From: Phycisphaerae bacterium
GTDB taxonomy: Bacteria; Planctomycetota; Phycisphaerae; JAAYCJ01
Length of the DNA: 14,441 nt
Direction: 5' to 3'
Assembly (NCBI GenBank): GCA_012514125.1
Contig: JAAZAW010000182.1
Coordinates: forward strand, 1 to 14,441
Below, piece by piece: positions 1 to 10,565 of the stretch. Both the position numbers and the translations under genes were made by a program. Below the pieces are notes generated by a model. It saw nothing but the letters and a program-made list of their open reading frames with translations, was not told where the DNA came from and did no database searches. Numbering within the stretch: the first letter of the stretch is position 1; every line of letters begins with the position of its first letter.

Positions 1-902
1 AACCGTTGGCCGGGCGGTTTCTCGCCCGTTGTCAGGCTGTCATCGACGCTTACGAAGATCAACAGAAGAATGTGAATACGACCCAATCGGTGGAAATCCA
101 CGTGGTTTGTCTGGGCGATCTGGTGTTCGCCACCAATCCGTTTGAATTATTTCTGGATTACGGGATGAGAATCCAGTCGAGAAGCCCTGCAACACAGACC
201 TTTATCATTCAACTGGCAGGCAAGGGTCTTGCCTGGGGAAGCAGTTATCTGGCGACAGAGCGGGCGGAAAAGGGCGGCGGATACAGCGCCAGCGTGTACT
301 GCAACAAAATCGGCTCGAAAGGGGGCAATGAGCTTGTCGAAGCGACCCTTTCCGCTATCGAGGATTTGTTCCGGATTCAACCGGAAGATTTAGCCAAGGG
401 GGTATCCTGGCCTAAGGAATGGACGGTGTTTTTCCCGTCGGCACTTAACGCTCCGGCCCCTTCGCAAGACAGCTTACAGAGGATTCCTGAACATCTCGCC
501 CTGGGCGATGAAACCCTTGAGGCGCAGAAGGTGGTTTCCAAAGACGGCAAGTTCGATTTTGCACCTCTTTTTGGAGGCCCGAAGGAAGGCAAAACCGCCT
601 ACGTCTATCTGGTAGTGGATTCGCCGGAAGATCAGACGACGTTGCTGGGCTTCGGCGCCGACTGGTGGATGGAGGTATGGCTCAACGGTCAGCGTATTCT
701 TGACACGACGCAAACCGGAAATGTCGCCTGGCCGCCTTCCATTGGCGACCATCTCGTGAAGGTCAAACTTCGCCGGGGAACCAATATCCTGGCGGTTCGA
801 TTGATCAGTGGTACGGGTGGGTCCGTTCTTGCCATCGGCGGCCCGGATGAGTTGCTGGCCGGAAAGGTTCTTGATTGTCACGTGGCGGATGGATTGAAAT
901 AG
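1..902 (+). CDS. Neutral ceramidase-like protein, C-terminal part (5' end outside window)
   Basis: The reading frame is open from the left edge, so the gene is truncated here; a TTG at 6 is unlikely to be the true start. About the first 125 residues, with segments such as GDLVFATNPFELFLDYG and a YLATERAEKGGGY stretch, resemble the C-terminal part of neutral/alkaline ceramidase-like proteins that planctomycetes carry in many copies. From about residue 165 a beta-rich region begins; its segments ADWWMEVWLNG, PPSIGDHLVKVKLRRGTN and LAVRLISG look like a galactose-binding, jelly-roll type accessory domain. Such proteins are usually exported, but the N-terminus is missing, so neither a signal peptide nor the catalytic part can be seen. 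The family call rests on memory of similar sequences; substrate and activity are not established. The stop is TAG at 900-902. The gene converges on the GDH gene. Confidence 0.6.
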   Translation, partial: PLAGRFLARCQAVIDAYEDQQKNVNTTQSVEIHVVCLGDLVFATNPFELFLDYGMRIQSRSPATQTFIIQLAGKGLAWGSSYLATERAEKGGGYSASVYCNKIGSKGGNELVEATLSAIEDLFRIQPEDLAKGVSWPKEWTVFFPSALNAPAPSQDSLQRIPEHLALGDETLEAQKVVSKDGKFDFAPLFGGPKEGKTAYVYLVVDSPEDQTTLLGFGADWWMEVWLNGQRILDTTQTGNVAWPPSIGDHLVKVKLRRGTNILAVRLISGTGGSVLAIGGPDELLAGKVLDCHVADGLK

Positions 903-920
903 TGTATTTTCGGCGATTTG

Positions 921-955
921 AAAAAAACGGGGTGGATTTATGAAAATCCACCCCG
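921..955 (-). terminator. Rho-independent terminator of the glutamate dehydrogenase gene
   Basis: Positions 928-939 and 944-955 form a perfect 12-bp GC-rich stem (core GGGGTGGATTT paired with AAATCCACCCC) with the 4-base loop ATGA. On the minus strand it is followed by seven T (A run at 921-927), the classic layout for the GDH gene, whose stop lies 31 bases upstream. On the plus strand the stem has no T run, so it would be at best a weak stop for the converging ceramidase-like gene. Confidence 0.9.
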
Positions 956-985
956 AAAGCGTCATTTGTATCTTGTTTGAGGCTT

Positions 986-2182
986 TTACAGCCAGCCACG
1001 ATCTTTCATTGCTTCGACGACTTCCTGAACGGCTTTTACTTCCGCCGCCAGTCGATACGGAATTTTCTTTTCTGCGGCGATAGCGATGACCTCTTTAAAC
1101 GAATCGGTGATGGCCGAGTCGATGACCTGATAGGTTTCTTCTCTGGGGGTGAGCGATCCGGAGCGTGCCTGTCGCCATTCGACGTAGGACGCTATCACGC
1201 CGCCGGCGTTGGCGAGGATGTCCGGCAGGATGATCGTGCCGCGCTCGTTTAAAATCTCCTCAGCCTCCGGTGTGACCGGATTGTTGGCCGCTTCGACGAT
1301 GTATTTGGCTTCGATTTTATGTGCATTATTTTTTGTGATAATGCCTCCGGCGGCGGCAGGGATGAGGATATCGACCGGCTGTTCGAGCAGTTCGTCGCGT
1401 TTGATCTTCGTGCAGTCGATACACGAAGCCAGATTATTACCGTTGATACAGAAATCTTTTTTAAGTTTATGGGTATCGATGCCCTGAGGCAGGAAGCAGG
1501 CTCCGGTGATATCGCTGATTCCGGTGACCTTAAAGCCCAGCGAATGCAGGAAATACGCCGTCCACGATCCGACGTTGCCGAACCCCTGAACCGCAACGGT
1601 CGTTTTGGCGGGGTCCAGACGATGTTGTTGGGCCATCAGGCTTGTCGCGGTGGCAACCCCTCTTCCGGTGGCTTCTTCACGTCCGGGCAGACCCCCGACG
1701 CGGGGAGGTTTACCGGTGACGCATTCAAGGATATGTGTTTCACCGAAGATGGTGGCCATGTCATGGGCATCGGTTCCCATGTCCGGCGCGGGGATGTAGT
1801 CGCCGCAATTGAGTTCGTTTCGGATCAGGTGAACCAGTTCTTTAACGAGGACTGTTTTTTCCGCCCGCGTAAATCCAAGGGTATCCACCATTACGCCCGT
1901 TTTCCCGCCGCCGAAAGGAATCCCTACCAGCGCCGTCTTCCAGACCATCAGTTCGGCGAGTTTTCGCGTTTCAAGGAGATTGACTTCGGGATGGAAACGG
2001 ATGCCGCCTTTGGCCGGTCCGCGAGCGGTATTATACAGACAAACGTATGCCGTTGTTTGGATGTGTTTCTCCTGGTTGACACGAATATTGATCGCGAGCG
2101 TGATTTCTTTTTCCGGCCTTTCGAGCAAACACACCGCCGTCGATGGAATATCGATAAATTGTCCGATCCGCTTGAGGTCCAT
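986..2182 (-). CDS. Glu/Leu/Phe/Val dehydrogenase family, probably glutamate dehydrogenase
   Basis: Encodes 398 residues, close to the usual length of bacterial NAD-type glutamate dehydrogenases. The enzyme interconverts glutamate and 2-oxoglutarate plus ammonia in the cytoplasm. Visible hallmarks are PAKGGIRFHPEV (56-67), the substrate lysine in MVWKTAL (K82), the catalytic lysine in PFGGGKTG (K94), the catalytic aspartate in PAPDMGT (D134), the dinucleotide fold GFGNVG (200-205), and the late VEAANNPVTPEA and ILANAGGVIASYVEW segments. The SYVEW stretch favours glutamate over branched-chain or aromatic substrates, but that is inference. GGGKTG replaces the more usual GGGKGG. The ATG at 2182 is chosen because AAGGAG sits six bases upstream; an ATG at 2221 adds 13 residues without a ribosome site and falls just after the predicted transcription start. 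Transcribed divergently from mfd and closed by a strong terminator. Confidence 0.93.
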   Translation of the reverse strand: MDLKRIGQFIDIPSTAVCLLERPEKEITLAINIRVNQEKHIQTTAYVCLYNTARGPAKGGIRFHPEVNLLETRKLAELMVWKTALVGIPFGGGKTGVMVDTLGFTRAEKTVLVKELVHLIRNELNCGDYIPAPDMGTDAHDMATIFGETHILECVTGKPPRVGGLPGREEATGRGVATATSLMAQQHRLDPAKTTVAVQGFGNVGSWTAYFLHSLGFKVTGISDITGACFLPQGIDTHKLKKDFCINGNNLASCIDCTKIKRDELLEQPVDILIPAAAGGIITKNNAHKIEAKYIVEAANNPVTPEAEEILNERGTIILPDILANAGGVIASYVEWRQARSGSLTPREETYQVIDSAITDSFKEVIAIAAEKKIPYRLAAEVKAVQEVVEAMKDRGWL

Positions 2183-2188
2183 TTGAAG

Positions 2189-2194
2189 CTCCTT
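2189..2194 (-). promoter_or_regulatory. Ribosome binding site of the GDH gene
   Basis: AAGGAG on the minus strand, six bases before the ATG at 2182. It decides that start over the upstream in-frame ATG at 2221. Confidence 0.85.
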
Positions 2195-2234
2195 GTTAAG
2201 CCAAGTTTGAATTAAGAACATTCATGTCAAACAT

Positions 2235-2264
2235 AATATAATCTAATATTCGGATTTCTGTCAA
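2235..2264 (-). promoter_or_regulatory. Sigma-70-like promoter of the GDH gene
   Basis: On the minus strand a perfect -35 TTGACA (2259-2264) is followed after 18 bases by TATATT (2235-2240). Transcription would start near 2228, giving a leader of about 45 bases that contains the AAGGAG site. Alternative -10 readings in the AT-rich run (TTATAT, TATTAT) are possible. Confidence 0.7.
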
Positions 2265-2305
2265 CTTTTCTCTATTTAAAAATATTGAAGAATTTACCGT
2301 GCGAG

Positions 2306-2335
2306 TTGTCTTTTTATGTGTGATCGGTGTAAAAT
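2306..2335 (+). promoter_or_regulatory. Sigma-70-like promoter of mfd
   Basis: TTGTCT (2306-2311), an 18-base spacer and TAAAAT (2330-2335). The predicted start of transcription, near 2342, is only about six bases before the mfd ATG, so the message would be almost leaderless. This fits the absence of any SD-like sequence before the ATG. Confidence 0.5.
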
Positions 2336-2347
2336 ATTCCCTACGTT

Positions 2348-5575
<3,228 letters not shown>

Positions 5576-5718
5576 CCTCAAAATCCGGTTGTTTCCTTCA
5601 ACATGACGGCGAGATAAATTCAAGGGGGCATTCACAAAACGAACAAGTTTAGCTTAAGCAATATAATTATATCCTCTTAATACGAAAGCCGGTGATTTCC
5701 CCGGCAAGATAATGCCTA
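5576..5718. other. Intergenic spacer between mfd and the membrane protein gene
   Basis: No gene is seen. The spacer holds an 8-bp palindrome GCTTAAGC (5652-5659), a perfect 12-bp AT palindrome ATATAATTATAT (5661-5672), and a weak hairpin with a GCCGG/CCGGC stem (5688-5692 with 5701-5705). None has the T run of a terminator, so how mfd transcription ends is unclear. Confidence 0.5.
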
Positions 5719-5747
5719 TTGTTCCCGAATCTTTTTGACGATATAAT
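5719..5747 (+). promoter_or_regulatory. Promoter of the membrane protein gene, predicted leaderless
   Basis: TTGTTC (5719-5724), a 17-base spacer and a perfect TATAAT (5742-5747). Transcription should start near 5754, at or next to the ATG at 5755, so the message would be leaderless. This argues against the in-frame TTG at 5719, which lies inside the -35 box. Confidence 0.6.
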
Positions 5748-5754
5748 AAATAGT

Positions 5755-6411
5755 ATGGAAGCTGATACACAGGTCATCCTGGTGCTCAAGCTGGCTTTAA
5801 ATATCGCTCCGCCGGCTTTGTATTTCGTTATTCTCGGGTTGGTGAACAGTCAATCGAGACCCAGCCTCATCACGTCCCGCCGGGATTGGATTGCCCTGAT
5901 GGTCGTTTTTTTCCCGGTCATGCTTTATCCGGCTCTCTGGCTCGCCACGGCAGGGCATATCCTGTCCGGTGCGATCACGATAATTCTTGCCGTGATCGGA
6001 ATTTATCTGTCGTTGCCCAGATTCGATAGCGGATGGGTGGTGTATAATTGCTCGCGTTTGCGTGTGGTCAGGTCGCTCCTTGGGGCTTTGGACGATTGCG
6101 GTATGAACTATGAATGCCGAGACGACGATCACATTTATCTGCCGGAACAGGACATCGAGCTTGGCCTTTCCGGGCTGCCGATTCTTAGAAATACCACCGT
6201 TTCCATTTCATCCGACGGTTCGGCGCCCCAGGCGATTCAAGAGCTTGAAGCCCGCTTTCGTTATCGGCTTGAAAATATCGAATGTGTCATGAATCCTTCC
6301 GGTCCCGCCATGTTGCTTGCCGGCACAGCCATGCTGGTTTTGCCGCTCTTGATGATGGTGCGTCACATGGATGCCTTCGTTCGCGTGGTCAGTGACTTTT
6401 TGCCTTTTTAA
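5755..6411 (+). CDS. Four-helix membrane protein of unknown function
   Basis: I do not recognise this 218-residue protein. Hydrophobic segments at about 8-30, 46-66, 69-88 and 184-204 suggest four membrane helices, with a soluble stretch (about 90-180) between the third and fourth. The soluble part carries several acidic clusters, such as RDDDHIYLPEQDIEL, and ends in a segment with helical character (QELEARFRYRLENIE). No catalytic motif is visible. The start is taken as ATG 5755, because the perfect TATAAT box lies eight bases before it; a TTG at 5719 would add 12 residues but overlaps the promoter. The next gene, a DNA methyltransferase, begins ten bases after the stop, so the two are probably co-transcribed. 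Whether they act together is unknown. Confidence 0.8.
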   Translation: MEADTQVILVLKLALNIAPPALYFVILGLVNSQSRPSLITSRRDWIALMVVFFPVMLYPALWLATAGHILSGAITIILAVIGIYLSLPRFDSGWVVYNCSRLRVVRSLLGALDDCGMNYECRDDDHIYLPEQDIELGLSGLPILRNTTVSISSDGSAPQAIQELEARFRYRLENIECVMNPSGPAMLLAGTAMLVLPLLMMVRHMDAFVRVVSDFLPF

Positions 6412-6421
6412 CTTGAATATC

Positions 6422-7270
6422 ATGCCCAAAAATATTCCGACAACGTTGATCGACCCCGCCAAGTCTATTGATCTTTCCCGGCAAGAAAATTTTCTGGTTT
6501 TAGGTGACTGCTTATCCGTCCTGGAGACATTACCGGCAAAATCTCTGGACCTGATTTACGTCGATCCGCCGTTTTGTACGCAAAGCTCCCGAACGCGGAC
6601 CAATGGCGATCACCATTATCCGGATTACTGGCCCGGCGGCCTTCGGGAATTTCTGGAATTTCTTACCGTTCGCCTCGAACACTTTCACCGAGTGCTTAAA
6701 GACACGGGTTCCCTTTTCGTTCATCTCGACTATCGCAGCGTTCATTATATCAAAATCGAACTCGATCGCATTTTCGGCGAGGAAAATTTCCTCAATGAAA
6801 TCATCTGGTCTTATCGAACCGGCGGCTTGTCGAAAAAATGGTTCGCCCGCAAACATCAGACAATTTTGTGCTATGCCAGGAAAAACGGCAGCCATAAATT
6901 CAACCCCATCCGTGAAGGGCAATTTCGCACCGACGGTTTGAACTATGACGAAGACGGCCGACCGTATAAAACCACAAAAAAAGGCAGACTTTATTTCAAT
7001 CCGGATGGTCCGACGCTCACCGACGTCTGGGAAATTCCATTTCTGAGCACTGTAAGCCGCGAACGCACAGGTTATCCCGATCAAAAACCTTTGGCGCTGG
7101 TCGAACGTATTATTCGTGCCGCCAGCGATGAAGGCGACCGGGTGGCAGACTTTTTCGCCGGTTCGGGCACGACAGCGATGGCGGCCCGGAATCTTAATCG
7201 TCTTTTCCTGGCTGTCGACATCAACCCTGCCGCGATCACGCTTGCCCGGCAGCGTCTGGGCCAGGCGTAA
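6422..7270 (+). CDS. Orphan site-specific DNA methyltransferase, beta class
   Basis: Encodes 282 residues. It would transfer a methyl group from S-adenosylmethionine to adenine N6 or cytosine N4 in a specific DNA site. The catalytic motif IV, DPPF (48-51, within DLIYVDPPF), comes before the AdoMet-binding motif I, VADFFAGSGTT (241-251), the order of beta-class enzymes. The segment TGYPDQKPLALVERII (217-232) is the conserved stretch just before motif I, and a YRTGG segment (131-135) follows the catalytic half. The middle (about 140-215) is the likely recognition region. No restriction endonuclease gene is next to it, so it appears solitary, with a possible role in epigenetic control or host protection. 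ATG 6422 is chosen because it follows the upstream stop by ten bases; upstream in-frame starts lie inside the previous gene. No SD is visible, so translational coupling is likely. The target base and site cannot be read from the sequence. Confidence 0.88.
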   Translation: MPKNIPTTLIDPAKSIDLSRQENFLVLGDCLSVLETLPAKSLDLIYVDPPFCTQSSRTRTNGDHHYPDYWPGGLREFLEFLTVRLEHFHRVLKDTGSLFVHLDYRSVHYIKIELDRIFGEENFLNEIIWSYRTGGLSKKWFARKHQTILCYARKNGSHKFNPIREGQFRTDGLNYDEDGRPYKTTKKGRLYFNPDGPTLTDVWEIPFLSTVSRERTGYPDQKPLALVERIIRAASDEGDRVADFFAGSGTTAMAARNLNRLFLAVDINPAAITLARQRLGQA

Positions 7271-7318
7271 TCCTGGACTATGGGCGGTGGTCAGAACCCT
7301 GGCGATATTATCAATTGC

Positions 7319-7346
7319 TTGCAAACGCCGAAATCCTTTCTACAAT
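7319..7346 (+). promoter_or_regulatory. Possible promoter of the acetylesterase gene
   Basis: TTGCAA (7319-7324), a 16-base spacer and TACAAT (7341-7346). It lies 37 bases before the ATG, leaving a leader of about 30 bases that includes an AGGA (7369-7372). Confidence 0.5.
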
Positions 7347-7382
7347 AAAATGGTTTATTAATCACCACAGGAAACGGAACGA

Positions 7383-8759
7383 ATGATGAAAAAAATCGGT
7401 GTAACAATCGAAAAAAGTCCTTCGGATTGGCAGATCATTCAGCGGGATGAATATGGCTTGGGTGAATTCACGATCGGCGGAACCTGGGCCACCGATCAAA
7501 AACAATTTTGGGTTCAGGCTCGTCTCGTCGATGAACAGACCAATGCTCCGGTCACTGGGCATCACGACTGGCGTGATGCCGTCCTGGATATCGCAAACGA
7601 GAAGTTCACCCTGACTTTTACCCAAATTCCCGCCGGCGGACTTTATCGTGTCGAAACACGCATTAAAAGACCTTTTGCCGACGACCCCCGCGCGCTTCGC
7701 GGCGATTATATCCATCATCTGGGCGTTGGAGATATCTATATTGTTGCAGGTCAGAGCAATGCCTCCGGCACCGGTAAAGGCCCGGTCCTCGATGGTCCGC
7801 AGCTTGGAGTTCATGTCTTCGCCAACGACGAACAATGGAAGCTGGCGACGCATCCGCTCGAAGATGCCACACGTACGCTTCATCCGATCACGATCACGGG
7901 AATTTTTCACGGGCATAGTCCCTGGCTGGCGTTCGGTAAACGCATTTTATCCGCGACGGGCATTCCGGTGGGGCTGATCCCAACGGCGCTGGGCGGATGT
8001 GCCATTTCGATGTGGGTAACCGATGCGGGCGAACCGGGGGTGCTCTTTGATAACATGATGGGCATGGTAACCAAAGCCGGCGGCAAAGTCGCGGGCGTCC
8101 TCTGGCATCAGGGGGAATCCGATGCCCACTCCGAAGGAGTGGAACTTTATCCTCAGCGATTCGAAAAACTCGTCACCCTGTTGAGAAAAAAACTCCACAA
8201 GCCGGATTTGCCCATTTTCACAGGGCAGCTTAACCGTGTCATTTCAGATCAGCAAACTCCATGCCCCTGGAGCCGGATGCGGGAAATTCAACGCAGGCTT
8301 GCTCGACAAATTGAACGCGTATATATGGCTGTGACAATCGATTGCTCCATGTCCGACGAAATTCATAACAATGCCGCCGGTTGTGTGCTCGCCGGTGAAC
8401 GTTACGCCGACCTGGCATTAAAATATGTCTATGCCAAGCCTGTCCAGGCCCATTGCCCGGAACCTTGTGATGTGCGTTTTGACGGTTCGGCTCGACAAAT
8501 GATCAAGATACGATTTGTGAATGTGTCCGGCGATTGGACGCCCAACCGCATAACTGAAAGCTTCCGTGTTGAGGATGAATCCGGTGTGATCCCGATTGAA
8601 AAAGTCGATCTCGGTACGGGCGGCGAGGTCCATATTCATCTGTCCCGACCGGCGGGAGGATCGCCCATGCTTCACGCCCTCCATGGCGTGAATCCGACCA
8701 TCACACTGCGCGACGATAGTTGCAGGCCTGTAACACCGTTTTCATTACCTGTTTTATAA
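7383..8759 (+). CDS. Sialate O-acetylesterase-like (SASA/SGNH) hydrolase
   Basis: Encodes 458 residues. Members of this family remove acetyl groups from sialic acids or from plant and microbial polysaccharides. The SGNH-type blocks are visible: the nucleophile block GQSNASG (S125), the TALGGCAISMW segment, the WHQGESDA block (241-248), and a late D-x-x-H pair in SDEIHNN (D325, H328), the expected acid and base. The first 110 residues form a beta-rich N-terminal region typical of the family, and about 100 beta-rich residues follow the catalytic domain. No signal peptide is visible (N-terminus MMKKIGVTIEKSPSDW), so it is predicted to be cytoplasmic, unlike many polysaccharide deacetylases. Two adjacent ATGs (7383 and 7386) are possible starts. 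The natural substrate cannot be named from the sequence. Confidence 0.88.
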   Translation: MMKKIGVTIEKSPSDWQIIQRDEYGLGEFTIGGTWATDQKQFWVQARLVDEQTNAPVTGHHDWRDAVLDIANEKFTLTFTQIPAGGLYRVETRIKRPFADDPRALRGDYIHHLGVGDIYIVAGQSNASGTGKGPVLDGPQLGVHVFANDEQWKLATHPLEDATRTLHPITITGIFHGHSPWLAFGKRILSATGIPVGLIPTALGGCAISMWVTDAGEPGVLFDNMMGMVTKAGGKVAGVLWHQGESDAHSEGVELYPQRFEKLVTLLRKKLHKPDLPIFTGQLNRVISDQQTPCPWSRMREIQRRLARQIERVYMAVTIDCSMSDEIHNNAAGCVLAGERYADLALKYVYAKPVQAHCPEPCDVRFDGSARQMIKIRFVNVSGDWTPNRITESFRVEDESGVIPIEKVDLGTGGEVHIHLSRPAGGSPMLHALHGVNPTITLRDDSCRPVTPFSLPVL

Positions 8760-8826
8760 GAAAGTCCGGCTCTGAGGTTCGCTGGTTGTCTTATAAATCC
8801 ATGTGTCCCATACCAGGAGAAACCGC

Positions 8827-8854
8827 TTGACATCGTTCACGGATGTGCTATGTT
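8827..8854 (+). promoter_or_regulatory. Promoter of the Rieske oxidoreductase gene
   Basis: A perfect -35 TTGACA (8827-8832), a 16-base spacer and TATGTT (8849-8854). Transcription would start near 8861, leaving a leader of about 50 bases with a G-rich SD-like run. The -10 box lies entirely inside a 17-base inverted repeat. Confidence 0.65.
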
Positions 8855-8863
8855 CAACATAGC
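8847..8863. promoter_or_regulatory. Candidate operator: perfect 17-base inverted repeat over the -10 box
   Basis: GCTATGTTCAACATAGC is a perfect inverted repeat with 8-base arms around a single central C. It covers the -10 box and reaches the predicted transcription start, the usual place for a repressor site. Which protein binds it is unknown. It does not look like a terminator, because the stem is short, the loop is too small and no T run follows. Confidence 0.6.
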
Positions 8864-8911
8864 GAAACGATTTACAGAGTAAAATGGGGTTTTCTTGGGC
8901 GGGGGATGACG

Positions 8912-10513
8912 ATGACGGATAACGAACAGGTAATCGCGCACGTGGACGATTTGCAGGATGGGCAGATGAAGGAAATCGACCTGGGCGAACGAAGTATCCT
9001 TCTGGCTCGTGTCGATGGGCAATATTATGCCTTGGGCGCTCATTGTTCTCACTATGGCGGACCGCTGGCCAAAGGTGTTCTCAGTGACCATCATGTGATT
9101 TGTCCCTGGCATCAAACTTATTTCGATATTGTCACGGGAAATGTCGAAGAGCCGCCCGGTTTAAATGCCGTTCGTCACTACGACTTGCGTATCGAAGGCC
9201 AGGATGTAATCGTGACAATTCCGGAAGATATTTCCAACGGCCCGGCGATGGAAATGGGGGGCTACAGTCCTGAACTCGACCGTCGTACTTTCGTCATTAT
9301 CGGCGGTGGGGCGGCGGGAAATATGGCTGCGGAAACGCTCCGCCGGGACGGCTTTCATGGACGAATTGTCTTGGTAACCCGCGAAAAACGCGTCCCTTAC
9401 GACAGACCTCACCTGAGCAAAGGATACATTCGCGAACGCGCCAATCCCTATCCGCCCTTGCTGCGTTCATCGCGGTTTTATATGGATCACGATATCGAAA
9501 TTCTCTTCGACCGAACCGTCATCAAACTCGATCCAGTAACTCGAACCCTCCATTTTTCCGATTCCACCGACCTTCATTATAACTCGGTTCTCATCGCGAC
9601 AGGCGCGATTCCTAAACGCCTGAATGTTCCAGACTCCGAGAAGTTGAATATCTTCACCCTCAGGAGTTTTGACGACGCCTGCGAACTGGTTCAGGCCTTC
9701 GACCGCAGCAAAAAAATCCTGATCGTCGGAACGGGGTTCATCGGCATGGAAGTCGCATCGGGTCTTTGCGATCGTGGTTTGGATGTGACGGTTGTATCGC
9801 TCGAAAAAATCCCCATGCAGCGAACCTTCGGCTCGGAAATTGGCCGAATGCTCCAGGAACTTCATGAAAGTCGCAGTGTACAATTCGAACTCGAAGCAAC
9901 CGTCGATCATTTCACGGGCGATGACGAAGTTCGCTCTGCCGTCCTGACCAATGGTAAATCCATCGATGCCGACGTGGTGCTCCTGGCCATAGGGGTTACA
10001 CCCGCGACAAACTTCATTCAGGGGCTGCCCATCAATCCCGACGGCAGTCTCAATGTCGATCGTCAGTTGCGAGTGACCAATAATTGCTTTGCCGCGGGCG
10101 ATGTCGCTCGTTTTATCGATTGGCGCACCGATTCTCCTGTTCGTATCGAACACTGGCGCACCGCTCAACAGCAGGGCCGATGCGCCGCCCACAACATGAT
10201 GGGTAAAAACGTGGATTTTGCCCCCGTGCCTTTCTTCTGGACCCACCAGGCGAAAATTTCTCTCCAATACGTCGGGTACACCGACCGCTGGGACGAGATT
10301 ATTTTTCATGGCCGTCCCGAAGATCAGGATTTCATCGCTTTTTACGTCAAAGAAGGTCAAGTCCTCGCCGCTGCGGGGTTAAATCAAAATATTAAAATGG
10401 CGGCGCTGGCGGAATTGATGCGAAACAATCAAACACCCGCGCCCGAAGACCTTCGCCGGGGCGAAACCGACTTCGTCGAACAAGTAAAACCCGTTTATGC
10501 GGAAAACCGATAA
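8912..10513 (+). CDS. Rieske [2Fe-2S] / FAD-NAD(P) oxidoreductase (AIFM3-like)
   Basis: A 533-residue fusion. The N-terminal Rieske domain shows the ligands C45-x-H47 (GAHCSHYGGPLAKG) and C64-x-x-H67 (CPWH). A pyridine-nucleotide-disulfide type reductase follows: the FAD site GGGAAG (131-136), the ATG loop (229-231), the NAD(P) site GTGFIG (273-278), the second FAD contact CFAAGDVARF (392-401), and a C-terminal dimerisation-like domain. The arrangement matches the apoptosis-inducing-factor-like / rubredoxin- and ferredoxin-reductase family with its own Rieske cluster, thought to pass electrons between NAD(P)H and the iron-sulfur centre. The physiological partner is unknown and no oxygenase gene is adjacent. 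The start is ATG 8912, with GGGGG six bases before it; ATG 8906 (two residues longer) is the alternative. Still longer readings start inside the promoter and are rejected. Confidence 0.9.
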   Translation: MTDNEQVIAHVDDLQDGQMKEIDLGERSILLARVDGQYYALGAHCSHYGGPLAKGVLSDHHVICPWHQTYFDIVTGNVEEPPGLNAVRHYDLRIEGQDVIVTIPEDISNGPAMEMGGYSPELDRRTFVIIGGGAAGNMAAETLRRDGFHGRIVLVTREKRVPYDRPHLSKGYIRERANPYPPLLRSSRFYMDHDIEILFDRTVIKLDPVTRTLHFSDSTDLHYNSVLIATGAIPKRLNVPDSEKLNIFTLRSFDDACELVQAFDRSKKILIVGTGFIGMEVASGLCDRGLDVTVVSLEKIPMQRTFGSEIGRMLQELHESRSVQFELEATVDHFTGDDEVRSAVLTNGKSIDADVVLLAIGVTPATNFIQGLPINPDGSLNVDRQLRVTNNCFAAGDVARFIDWRTDSPVRIEHWRTAQQQGRCAAHNMMGKNVDFAPVPFFWTHQAKISLQYVGYTDRWDEIIFHGRPEDQDFIAFYVKEGQVLAAAGLNQNIKMAALAELMRNNQTPAPEDLRRGETDFVEQVKPVYAENR

Positions 10514-10565
10514 GACACCTTGGTTAAAAGCACCGAGGATTCATCCATATGTTTACCCAACAAGG

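Noticed and set aside
1319..2215. A 298-codon open frame on the plus strand across the GDH gene
   Set aside because: It is antisense to a gene with full family motifs. Its translation shows no recognisable domain, and no ribosome site or promoter fits. It is a composition shadow.
7261..7276. Inverted repeat CCAGG-CGTAAT-CCTGG over the methyltransferase stop codon
   Set aside because: It has only five base pairs and no T run. Such repeats are expected by chance.
9467..10360. A 297-codon minus-strand frame inside the Rieske oxidoreductase gene
   Set aside because: It is antisense to clear FAD/NAD motifs and has no supporting signals.
10518..10538. Hairpin CCTTGGT/ACCGAGG between the converging Rieske and ROK genes, considered as a terminator
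   Set aside because: The stem is only seven pairs with one G-T wobble, and no T run follows on either strand.
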